Origin: Mycocentrospora acerina
Taxonomy: Eukaryota; Ascomycota; Dothideomycetes; Pleosporales
Assembly (NCBI GenBank): GCA_022701365.1
Contig: JAKUHH010000177.1
Location: forward strand, 1,240,001-1,304,000
Direction of reading: 5' to 3'
DNA: 64,000 bases
The notes under the pieces were generated by a model. That model saw only the letters and a program-made list of their open reading frames with translations, had not been told where the DNA came from and made no database searches. Position 1 is the stretch's first letter. Every line of letters starts with the position of its first letter. The position numbers and the translations under genes are program-made. Positions 55,854 through 64,000 of this stretch are shown here, piece by piece.

Positions 55854-55857
<4 letters not shown>

Positions 55858-58396
55858 CCTCCTCCATCACCTCCCTCTCTCCTGCCTCCCCATACCTCTC
55901 ATCCGCCAGCAACAACTCCAACAGCGCATCCACCACTCCCTTCTCCAGCCCCCGGTTCTGGAGCGCCCGCACTTTGTTCAACACGGGCTCTCCGTTGTTC
56001 ACGCAATTCCACACATCCCACTTGCGATCTAGCTCCAGCCACGTCTTGTCGATAATGTCCCAGAGCTTGGGGTTGGGGTCCAGCACGTTGAGCTGGGGCC
56101 CGCTGCTGCCAAGTTCCACAATGCATGTGTGTGTCATGGGCACGGCAGAGAGGTTGATGACTGTGCTGCCAGTGGAGGCGTCCATGGAGAGGGTAAAAGG
56201 TTGGGATTTTGCGTGGCGTTTTGTGCTCGGCGAGGTGGTGATGCAGCGGATTTCTACAGACGACGAGAGAGTGTGCGCCAGCAGACGGATTTTCCAGTCA
56301 CGCGACTTGGGGATCGAAGCGTCGGGAGGGGACGTGGGTCCTATTTTTAGGACGCCTGTTGATTGTTTGTACACGATCGGGGTGTAGCTGAAGCGTACCG
56401 TTTCGTCGGCCGAGGTAGTGTCTGCGGAGTCGGAATTTTCATCGTCATCGTCATCGCCAACCATATGGAAGCCGCCGTCGTCGACGCTATTTCCGGTGCC
56501 GTTATCTTCGATTAGGGTAAAGGAGCCATCGGCGCCAACGACAAGCAGGATCTCTAAGCTCTCCGGGTTGGGAGACCCACTCTTTGGGCGCCAGGCGCCG
56601 TCGAGGGGGATGATGGACCCCTCTGAGGCGAGGACAGGGACTAGGTTAAGTGGACGATGGACCTGGAGTTCTCCCTTGCGGTTGTAAACTATGCCGGTGA
56701 AGATGTCAACGTAACGACCTGCTGGCAGCCAAACTTTGGCGGCTCCCATGTGTGTGGTGGAGTCGCGAGGTTGAGTGATGGGTGCGACGATGAGTTCACT
56801 GCCAAAGCGGAACTGGTTGGGGACGTTGTATGCTTCGTCCTCCTCGGGGTAGTCCCAATACATTGGTTGGATGAGTGGTTCATCATCAGACGCTGAGCGC
56901 GCGTTCATGGTGTACAAATACGGGATCAGTCGGTGACGGAAGCGAAGTGTGTCTTCTACAATGACGCGAGCTTCCTCGGTGAAGCGCCATGGTTCTCTGG
57001 TATTGAAGGGGTTATTGTCAGAGTGCAAACGCAGGATCGGAGAGTAGCAGCCTAGCTGCACCCAACGGGTATACAGCTCATCATTCTTGTAGCCATGGGT
57101 GTGACCGCCAATATCATTACTCCACCAGCCATAGCCAATGTTTGAAGCAGTGGCTGTGAACTCAGGCTGAAAATTCAACGAGTCCCAGGTAATGATTGCG
57201 TCTCCAGAAAAGCCAATCTGGTATCGCTGCGCACCAGGGCCACCAAATCGAGACAGGATCAGGGGCCTCTGCCGACCTCGACCACTGTCGAGAAAGTGGA
57301 AGTGGTTGAGCACCCAGAGAGGATCAACGCCGGGAATCTTTGACTGGTTGCCCTGCTGCCAGTCTACCCACCAAAAGTCCACCCCACGCTCCTCATGCTG
57401 GTGATGGACAATATCAAAGTACGCATCCATGAACTTCTTATCAGTGCAGTCAAAGGGGATTGTCTGCTTCGTCTTGGGGTCTACACCCATGTACTTTGCA
57501 ACTTCTGCATACTGATCCTCATGGTGTCTGAAACCATCTGCAGGATGCAAGTTGAGCGTCAACTTCATACCACGATCGCGGAGCTTCTTCATGAACGCGT
57601 CTGGGTCGGGGAATAGTTTCTTGTTCCATGTGTATCCGGTCCAGCCGTTGATGTTGTCGGGCAGATCCCACACGAGGTGCCAGTCCATATCCACGACAGC
57701 CACGTTCATAGGCACATCGTCTTTCTCAAAGTGATCGTGCAGTTCGAGATATTCCTTCTCGTCATATGCGTGGTAGCGACTCCACCAGTTGCCCATGGCA
57801 TATCGTGGAAGCAGCGGCTGGCTCCCCGACACAGCGTAGTATGCCCGTATAGCTTCGCGGTAGTCACGTCCATACATGAAGATGTACTCGTCGCTCCTCT
57901 CGCCACCCCTGCGCCCCGCGATCCATCCGTTATTTTCAAACAACATGGACTCGGTGTCGTTCAAGACTGCTATACCGCTTCTTGATAGGACACCAGGTCC
58001 TACGTTTGTCCGCCCATTTACTCCATCCAGTGTGCGCGTCGTCCCACCCAGGTTCGAGACCTGCTGTCCGTACGTCCAAGTTCCCGTCACAGCGCCCTTG
58101 AGGTGGATCTTAAAACCCTCTGTGCTGTACTTCTTCTTGTTATATACGACGTGGAAACGCTTGGTCACAATCTCGATACCGCCATGACCGCGGTCCCAGA
58201 CATAAAAGTCGGGAACAGATAGTTTGCGGTTGATGGCAAACGTCGATGCCCGATCTTCGAATTTGCCGTCTTCTGCCCACTCGAATCGAAGCAGGCCGTC
58301 TGTGAGGATGGTGAAGCGGTACTTGTCGCCTGCGACAATAGCATCAGGGTGCGCAAGGGGGCGCGTCTTGAAATCGTATCTTGCTGGCTTCGCCAT
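55850..58396 (-). CDS. glycoside hydrolase family 31 alpha-glucosidase-like
   Basis: A single exon of 848 residues. GH31 enzymes release glucose or xylose from alpha-linked sugars. The (beta/alpha)8 core includes NWWSRYHAYDEKEY, VDMDWHLV, GYTWNKKLFPDP, and the nucleophile motif FWWVDWQQG (Asp about 345). IGFSGDAIITWDSL holds the likely acid/base Asp (about 399), and NDIGGHTHGY and RLHSDN are further active-site blocks. The N domain and the C-terminal beta domains (LPAGRYVDIFTG; SFTLIEDNGTGNS) are typical. The last 120 residues are an extra domain with an acidic linker (DDDDDENSDSADTT). There is no signal peptide, so the enzyme is probably intracellular, unlike secreted AgdA or AgdB. Substrate specificity cannot be set from sequence. 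Confidence 0.93.
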
Positions 58397-60247
58397 GGTA
58401 CATTAGCGAGAAATGTGGGAATATCTTGTTCAAAGCCACAAGATTGCGGGGTATGGGGATTGTTGCGTCCATCTTGGTTAGATATATCTGGGGAAGGTGC
58501 GTGCTTGGACAAGGTCCTAAGCCTCCATGGATGGTGCTCGTGACCTCGGTCCACACTGTAGGCCCACGCGAGACGTGTCAGACGACAGCCCAAGGCCCGC
58601 AGTCCTGCCGACAATCCATCGTGAGTGCCCGTGAACCACTGGGGGGGTAAGTCGCTGTGTCGAGTGTGCTACGAAAACGGAATCTGAAGCGCGTTCACGC
58701 GACACTATTATTTGAGCACGCGCACCGGAGAGTTGTAAGCTGCATAACGCGAAGAAGAGCTCTCATTTGACAACCAGAATAACGTCGCACGAATACGAAG
58801 AACAAAAATGGATCAGATCACTTGCAAAAAATATTGGTGTACACATTTAACATGCACTTTGGACCTATATCGATTTATTCCTCAGACAGTGCGTTTTGCT
58901 CATGTCTCTGACGGTCGAAGAATGATGGACGGCTTGCTGGTTGGAAATAATACCATGAACAACCAACTCGGTACCTATCCAATAGAATAAGCACATATTG
59001 TACACAAGCTACCTATTCAAGACTGTTACTACTATCATGCAGCAAAGAATATGAGAAGTCAGAAATGTAGAACTAGCGTGTTGCGAGTGGTACCTTCAAT
59101 CGGCATTTACGATATGGTGGTGGTAGTTGAGGGTAAATCTGAGGTTGACACTTTGATTGAGCAAGCCGAAGTAATGATGAGAAAACACTGGAGTCACTGA
59201 GCCTTTGCATCAAGTATTGTTGCAGAGAGCTTCCTCAGTCATTCAACCGTAAGTTGCTGCTGCAATCTCGTCAAATTCATAGTGGATAGGGCAGTTGGTT
59301 AAGGTATCCATTACGACACGTTCTCCCGAGTAAGGAGTATTCTCGGCGACAGCAGGGCAATACACTGCCACACTTCATCACTGGGCTTGTAATCCACATT
59401 GACAGCAGACAATGACTAATGGCGAACGGCCTGCGCCAAAGGATCATCTAGGAGCTGTGTACTCAACTTGGCTTGTGATGGGTGCGTATCTTGTTACGTA
59501 CAGCACATTGGCCTGTGAAGAAGACGCGCATATGTTTAATCAGGAATCACGCCGCGAAGATAGGGGAGGAATTTACACAAAGAAGAGAAGGAGACTCGTA
59601 ATACACATTGGTGAAGGAAGAGAAGAAGCGTCTGACCGAATGACATCTCGCATAGTACGACAATGGACTCACGGCGAGAGGCGGCAAGAAACAGCAATGT
59701 GAATGGTGACGTTCAGTCCAAGCGTTGCCGAGTCGAGACACCGGCTTCTTTGTAAAGCAAGTGGCACCACGATGCGCCGTGGGCCTCCCGAGAAGCATCC
59801 GAGCATGATCTGATAAAGGAGAAACAGACCACTCTCGGGTTGAGCGGGATCGTCATTTCCGTGCTGTTGGGCGGCTCATGTATGGAGTCCATTGAAGGAG
59901 TCTGGCAGCAGTGATTGGCGCCAGTCGTGCTTTTAATTGGGCCCCTGGCACGAACGCGACAGCGGAACGCGCTAGAAATTTATCGCCGGCCAAAGTGGCA
60001 CTCCTCAAAGGGAGCCGGTGTCGCTGCGTCCGATCTGACCGTACCTTGACCTACGCCTTGCATCTGCTGTTTTTTTTCTGTTGTAGTCTGCTGTTGAGGT
60101 TGCTTGCGTGCCTGTTTGTGGTGCCTGTCCATCTCCCCCTGCGCGCATCTTGTCACTCGTTCCTGCCCCATCCGAACCACTGCGAATCGCAGACGTCCTG
60201 TACCTGCAGACGCTCACGCCGACGCCCACGGCCGCGCCACCGCCAAC
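58397..60247. other. large divergent intergenic region GH31 / ERG3
   Basis: About 1.85 kb between divergent start codons, the longest such spacer here. Open frames are all under 150 codons and unsupported. A T8 run near 60069 lies in the presumed ERG3 leader. I could not identify a convincing sterol regulatory element by eye. Confidence 0.5.
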
Positions 60248-61390
60248 ATGGACATCGTCCTCGAGGTGGCAGACACCTATATTTTCGACTCGCTGTATGC
60301 AACTTTGCTTCCGGCTGCAGCATCGGCCCTGACTGCCAATGCAACCTTCTCCAGCATTAAGGAGGAGCCCACGGGCTTCGCCACACCCCATGCGACCTGG
60401 CAGTACGAGCCGGCCACAAAGTTCTTCTCCGTCGAGCCGTCCAAGTATGCATACATGAGCCAATGGCCCCGCGATGACTGGCGCCGACAGCTCCTGACGT
60501 TGTATCTCATCACATGGTATGCGTGCCTTCCTCGTCCTCCCGTCGCATCTTCTTCCCTTCACTTTACTTGCGCTCCTAGCACCACCTAACCCACCAACCA
60601 CAGGCTTTTTGGCGTCTTCATCTACTATGTCTTCGCGACACTGTCCTACTACCTCGTCTTCGACAAAGCCACGTTCAACCACCCCCGATACCTCAAGCAT
60701 CAGATTCGCCTCGAGATGAAGCAGGCCAACACTGCCTTTCCCATCATGGCCATCTTCACCGCGCCCTGGTTCCTCGCTGAGATCCGCGGCTACTCAAAGC
60801 TCTACGATACAACGGCCGAGGGTCCGGGCGCATGGTACAACTGGATGCAGTTCCCCTTATTCATCTTGTTTACCGACTTCTGCATCTACTGGATCCACCG
60901 CGGCCTGCATCACTCGCTCATCTACAAGCACCTGCACAAGCCCCACCACAAGTGGATTATGCCCACCCCCTTTGCCTCGCACGCTTTCCACCCCATGGAT
61001 GGCTACGCCCAGGGTCTGCCCTACCACATCTTCCCCTTCATCTTCCCGCTCCAGAAGTTTGCCTACGTGGCCCTGTTCGCCTTCATCAACATCTGGACCG
61101 TGCTGATCCACGACGGTGAGTATGCCCACAACTCGCCCATCATCAATGGCGCCGCTTGCCATACAATGCACCACCTGTACTTCAACTACAACTACGGCCA
61201 GTTCACGACTCTGTGGGACCGTCTGGGTGGAAGCTACAGAAAGCCCAACGACGAGCTCTTCCAGAAGGAACTCAAGATGTGCCAGAATGAGTGGAAGAAG
61301 CAGGCCGAGGCTGTAGACAAGATGGTTGTTGAGGTTGAAGGCAAGGACGATCGCAAGTATCTGCCTAATGAGCCTAAGAAAGTCCGTTGA
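60248..61390 (+). CDS. erg3: sterol C-5 desaturase Erg3
   Basis: Two exons (60248-60516 and 60604-61390) encode 351 residues. Erg3 introduces the C5-C6 double bond in ergosterol synthesis in the endoplasmic reticulum, using a di-iron centre. The three His boxes are intact: HRGLHH (about 188-193), HKPHH (about 201-205) and HTMHH (about 276-280). Membrane segments include LLTLYLITWLFGVFIYYVF, AFPIMAIFTAPWFLAEI and FPLFILFTDFCIYWI. The start MDIVLEVADTYIFD matches fungal Erg3. The intron splits the Trp codon of ITWLFG. The tail is charged (EVEGKDDRKYLP). There is no other ATG in frame upstream. Confidence 0.96.
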
Positions 61391-61755
61391 ATAATCCAAT
61401 TGATGTTGGGATGACTCTACACGAAATGGGCATTGGGTTAGTGGATTATTTAACGGGATTGGTTGACTTGTACTTGTATATATTCTTCGACCCACTCGCT
61501 CATGAAGACATTTGGGGAAAGTGGCTACAGCCTCACTTATAATATGGCGCCTGGGAGTATAATAGGGTTGGTTGGGCTTAGATGATCCTCTGAGAGATAA
61601 TAGTAATGTGCTACGTTTTTGTTGTTCAATATTCATCGACGTTTTTTTCCAAGGGCACAGTTCGTCCCGTTCTGTGCTATTGTGGAGCAGTCTATGCAAG
61701 CCTGTCATTGCTATGCCATACAATACGCAAAGAACATGTTCATCGCCCTCTCGGC
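61391..61755. other. 3' intergenic between convergent ERG3 and acyltransferase genes
   Basis: A 365-bp spacer. No feature is seen. Confidence 0.5.
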
Positions 61756-63402
61756 TTAGAACGCAATGCCACTCCTCCACCACCTGTCTCCCGTATGCCA
61801 CCTCAATATCTCCCCACCCCAACACCACCATCCATCCCTCACATCAGCACCCAACCCTAGTCCCCTGAACAGCGAAACAGGAACTGGCTCAAACAGCCAT
61901 ATTCCACCTCTCGCGAAATCATCACATAGCAAATACGCAGTGTAGTAAAACCAAACATGCACATACACAAACGTGAAAGTCTGCATTAGCCACTTGGGCA
62001 CATGAAGATGTACCCCCGTCGACCTCAGCACCTGTGACACACCGATTTCTGCAAACACACCTACAGCCTGCCACAAGAAAAACGCCAGAGGCAGCAAAGG
62101 CTTCGTATCCCCAGGACAGGTATACGTTCCACACGCATGCAGCACGCCACTCAGTCCAAATGCAACCACCAGCTGCAGCACTTTTGCCGGAATACTCTTT
62201 CGATCCATGTCCAGCAGTTGGATGATGCGGCGACTAGGCGCCTCAAACGCAAACCGGAACGTCTGGTGCCACCAGCTGCTCCACCACCCTGCGAGCCCGC
62301 GCTCCAGCACTGAGGAATACGGTCCCCATGTCTCGGGGTAGATCCAAGGTTCCGCGCGAGCGCCAATGGACGACGGGCCTAGGAGTCCGGAGAAGAAGAG
62401 CGGCCCAAGCGCGAAGATGGACTGCAGGGCGTACTTTACGGCGAACATGGAGAGGAGAGGGCGGTAGATGTTGATTATAACTGGGGAGGAGGTGATGAAT
62501 GATGGGAAGTAGGATGGGGGTGGGCGGTCGATCAAGCCCCAGAAGTAGGGATCGTGCATGGCGAAGGTCTTGATGGCGTCGATGATTAGATAGCCTGTTA
62601 GAGCTGTTTTGGCGTTGGCGATTAGAAGGGTGCGGCGTGTGGTATAGATTCTTACTTGTCCAGCGTGGACGCGGTAGTCGAGGGATTTTGGTGGGTTGGG
62701 TGAGTTACGGTGAAGTTGCTCTTGGAGCCATTTTGGTGGAGGAGGAAGAGCAGAGGGGCGCCAGTTCCAGCCTGCGCCGCGGAAGTTGCAGAATATGTCG
62801 AGGACGAAGTCGAGACGCTCGACGAAGGGGCTGAGGGGGTAGGGCTGCCATGCGAATTCGCCGTGCCGGTCGCGAGGGCCAAGGGTGTCTTTGTCAGTTG
62901 CTAGACTCTTCCCGTTGCTATTGATCTTCGAGGTTGTAAAATTGCCATGCCTAGACTCATCTCTGTCTTCTGTCCTCCCTTTCTCCTTCCCTGTGTTCTT
63001 TTTCTGAGCACTTCCAAATACGCCTTCAGTCCTTTCAATCCTCTGGAAATCTGTCTGTGCATCGTTGCAGACAATGATGGCGCTCATCCATACAACACTC
63101 CATGCGCTAAGCAATCCCACTCCCAACCCAGGTGCCATTCCCCTAGCTCTTGTATATCTTATGCAGTATGTTGCAAAGCCGGCCATCCATGCAAAGGCCA
63201 AGAAACGGCAATTTCGAAGCCATGGTCTATTTTGGTGGGGGATGAGAAGGTATACAATGATAACTAGGGCGCCAAATGTTCCCCACGGATAGATGAACGG
63301 TTCATATTCCCCTGATGCGATTTGCTGTGCGTTTCTTTCGTAATAATAGTTCAGCAGATCGTAGTGGGAGTATGGCCAAGCATCATCTTTGAACCCGAAC
63401 AT
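61756..63402 (-). CDS. MBOAT / wax-synthase-domain acyltransferase
   Basis: A single exon of 548 residues from the ATG before FGFKDDAWPY; no earlier ATG exists in frame. Multiple membrane segments (WGTFGALVIIVYLLI, ALQSIFALGPLFFSGLLG, WLMQTFTFVYVHVWFYYTAY) fit a membrane O-acyltransferase. Family motifs are WWSSWWHQTFRFAFEAPSR (WHQ...FR block) and FGLSGVLHACGTY, whose His is the likely catalytic residue. A hydrophilic insert (about 130-185) is rich in Lys, Glu and Asp. This subgroup includes wax synthases and the acetyltransferases of fungal secondary metabolism such as Tri7-like enzymes; the substrate is unknown. It is convergent with ERG3, but no shared pathway can be claimed. Confidence 0.82.
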   Translation of the reverse strand: MFGFKDDAWPYSHYDLLNYYYERNAQQIASGEYEPFIYPWGTFGALVIIVYLLIPHQNRPWLRNCRFLAFAWMAGFATYCIRYTRARGMAPGLGVGLLSAWSVVWMSAIIVCNDAQTDFQRIERTEGVFGSAQKKNTGKEKGRTEDRDESRHGNFTTSKINSNGKSLATDKDTLGPRDRHGEFAWQPYPLSPFVERLDFVLDIFCNFRGAGWNWRPSALPPPPKWLQEQLHRNSPNPPKSLDYRVHAGQVRIYTTRRTLLIANAKTALTGYLIIDAIKTFAMHDPYFWGLIDRPPPSYFPSFITSSPVIINIYRPLLSMFAVKYALQSIFALGPLFFSGLLGPSSIGARAEPWIYPETWGPYSSVLERGLAGWWSSWWHQTFRFAFEAPSRRIIQLLDMDRKSIPAKVLQLVVAFGLSGVLHACGTYTCPGDTKPLLPLAFFLWQAVGVFAEIGVSQVLRSTGVHLHVPKWLMQTFTFVYVHVWFYYTAYLLCDDFARGGIWLFEPVPVSLFRGLGLGADVRDGWWCWGGEILRWHTGDRWWRSGIAF

Positions 63403-63682
63403 TCTGAACCCAGAAGATGGCGTTGTACGCTCTATGGAAATGAGTAAGACATGAACAGACAGACTCAAAATATATCTACTAATAAATTCATGACGGTTAC
63501 AGTGGCGCCTCTCGTTGATGACGCACGGGTTAACCGTCGCGCTAGTCCAAAAAAGAAGTGGCGCTCCACAGACAACACCAAACCTTTTCCATCGCAACAA
63601 CTCAAGGCTTCAAGATCCAGCAGCACTCGCTCACCCTAGTCCTTCTCTTTCGCGATACGGAAACCGTGTCCCAGCCGTCAAG
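63403..63682. promoter_or_regulatory. divergent promoter region acyltransferase / RBG1
   Basis: A 280-bp spacer between two divergent start codons that must hold both promoters. No particular element is identified. Confidence 0.45.
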
Positions 63683-64000
63683 ATGGTCAACATTACAGAG
63701 AAAATCAAGGAGTGAGAATCCCTCGAAAGTTTTGATATGCCAAGCGCTCATACCCCACCAGGATTGAGGATGAGATGCGGAGGACGCAGAGTGAGTGCAA
63801 GAACATCGATCGCACGGGAATAATAGCTAACATTTTCCAGAGAATAAGGCCACAGGTACGCAGGTCAAATTGCACCTCAAACGGGCCAGGGTCCTGAGGT
63901 GCATATGATATTCACGTGCTGATACTAGCGTACAGAATACCATCTTGGCCTGCTCAAAGGGTACAATAGAATTCTCTGTCACCACTAAGCAACTTAAAAC
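63683..64000 (+). CDS. rbg1: Rbg1/DRG1 GTPase, 5' part, cut by the right edge
   Basis: Four small exons are visible (63683-63711, 63762-63790, 63841-63855, 63936-63960); the rest lies beyond the window. They join to MVNITEKIKEIEDEMRRTQKNKATEYHLGLLKG when read across introns (quoted here in pieces: MVNITEKIKE, EDEMRRTQKNKAT, EYHLGLLKG). This is the highly conserved helical N terminus of DRG1/Rbg1, an Obg-type translational GTPase that works with a Tma46/DFRP1 partner on ribosomes. The exon of 15 nt and the dense early introns are notable. The GTPase domain itself is not in the window. Confidence 0.85.

Noticed and set aside
60857..61831. 324-codon open frame antisense to ERG3
   Set aside because: ERG3 with three His boxes is certain on the other strand; the antisense frame has no recognisable domain.

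Overview
This window is nuclear DNA of a filamentous ascomycete. The genes carry many short introns (mostly 45-90 nt) with GT...AG ends and CTAAC-type branch sites. They encode fungal forms of Gcn2, Vps18, Skp1, Erg3, Smp3, Pgs1, Cut12 and Rad14. The gene structures and protein wording suggest a Dothideomycete, probably Pleosporales; that placement is an inference and no species is claimed. I support 28 complete protein genes, one gene cut by the right edge (an Rbg1/DRG1 GTPase) and a possible 3' tail of a gene at the left edge. I recognised no tRNA, rRNA, transposon or CRISPR array. There is one assembly gap, inside a poly-G run.

Layout. 0-9 kb: PDX1/SNZ pyridoxine synthase, SKP1, the GPI mannosyltransferase SMP3, and a divergent mitochondrial pair (PGS1 and the complex I subunit NDUFA12) separated by only about 119 bp. 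10-16 kb: a full-length ABCC transporter of the Ybt1 type, then the poly-G gap. 16-29 kb: RAD14/XPA, a peptidyl-tRNA hydrolase, a Cut12-like spindle pole body protein, GCN2, and a YTP1-like membrane protein. 29-35 kb: a Swi5 recombination protein with a very long N-terminal extension, an 89-residue orphan, a sparse region, and an orphan membrane protein. 35-42 kb: VPS18, an orphan with a duplicated domain, a 9-bp minisatellite, and a membrane-anchored M24 (aminopeptidase P-like) protein. 43-47 kb: a secreted or membrane orphan, a 2EXR/F-box-like protein, and TRAPP subunit TRS33. 47-56 kb: malate dehydrogenase, HAP5 (NF-YC), FCF2, purine nucleoside phosphorylase, and mitoribosomal uS10m. 56-64 kb: a GH31 glucosidase, ERG3, an MBOAT/wax-synthase-type acyltransferase, and RBG1.

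These are mostly unrelated housekeeping genes, as expected in a core fungal chromosome arm; there is no operon and no obvious biosynthetic cluster. Functional links are limited to shared themes: mitochondria (PGS1, NDUFA12, uS10m), DNA repair (RAD14, SWI5), vesicle traffic (VPS18, TRS33) and lipid or sterol metabolism (PGS1, ERG3, the acyltransferase). Many genes lie head to head on short shared promoters.

I found no convincing new multi-gene system. The best second-look items are the orphan membrane protein whose three introns all split cysteine codons, the 13-bp perfect inverted repeat near 45.3 kb, the duplicated-domain orphan, the Swi5 fusion-like architecture, several micro-exons, and a possible extra zinc site in Rad14. 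All exon coordinates were derived by hand from splice signals and reading-frame continuity, and have not been checked against transcripts.
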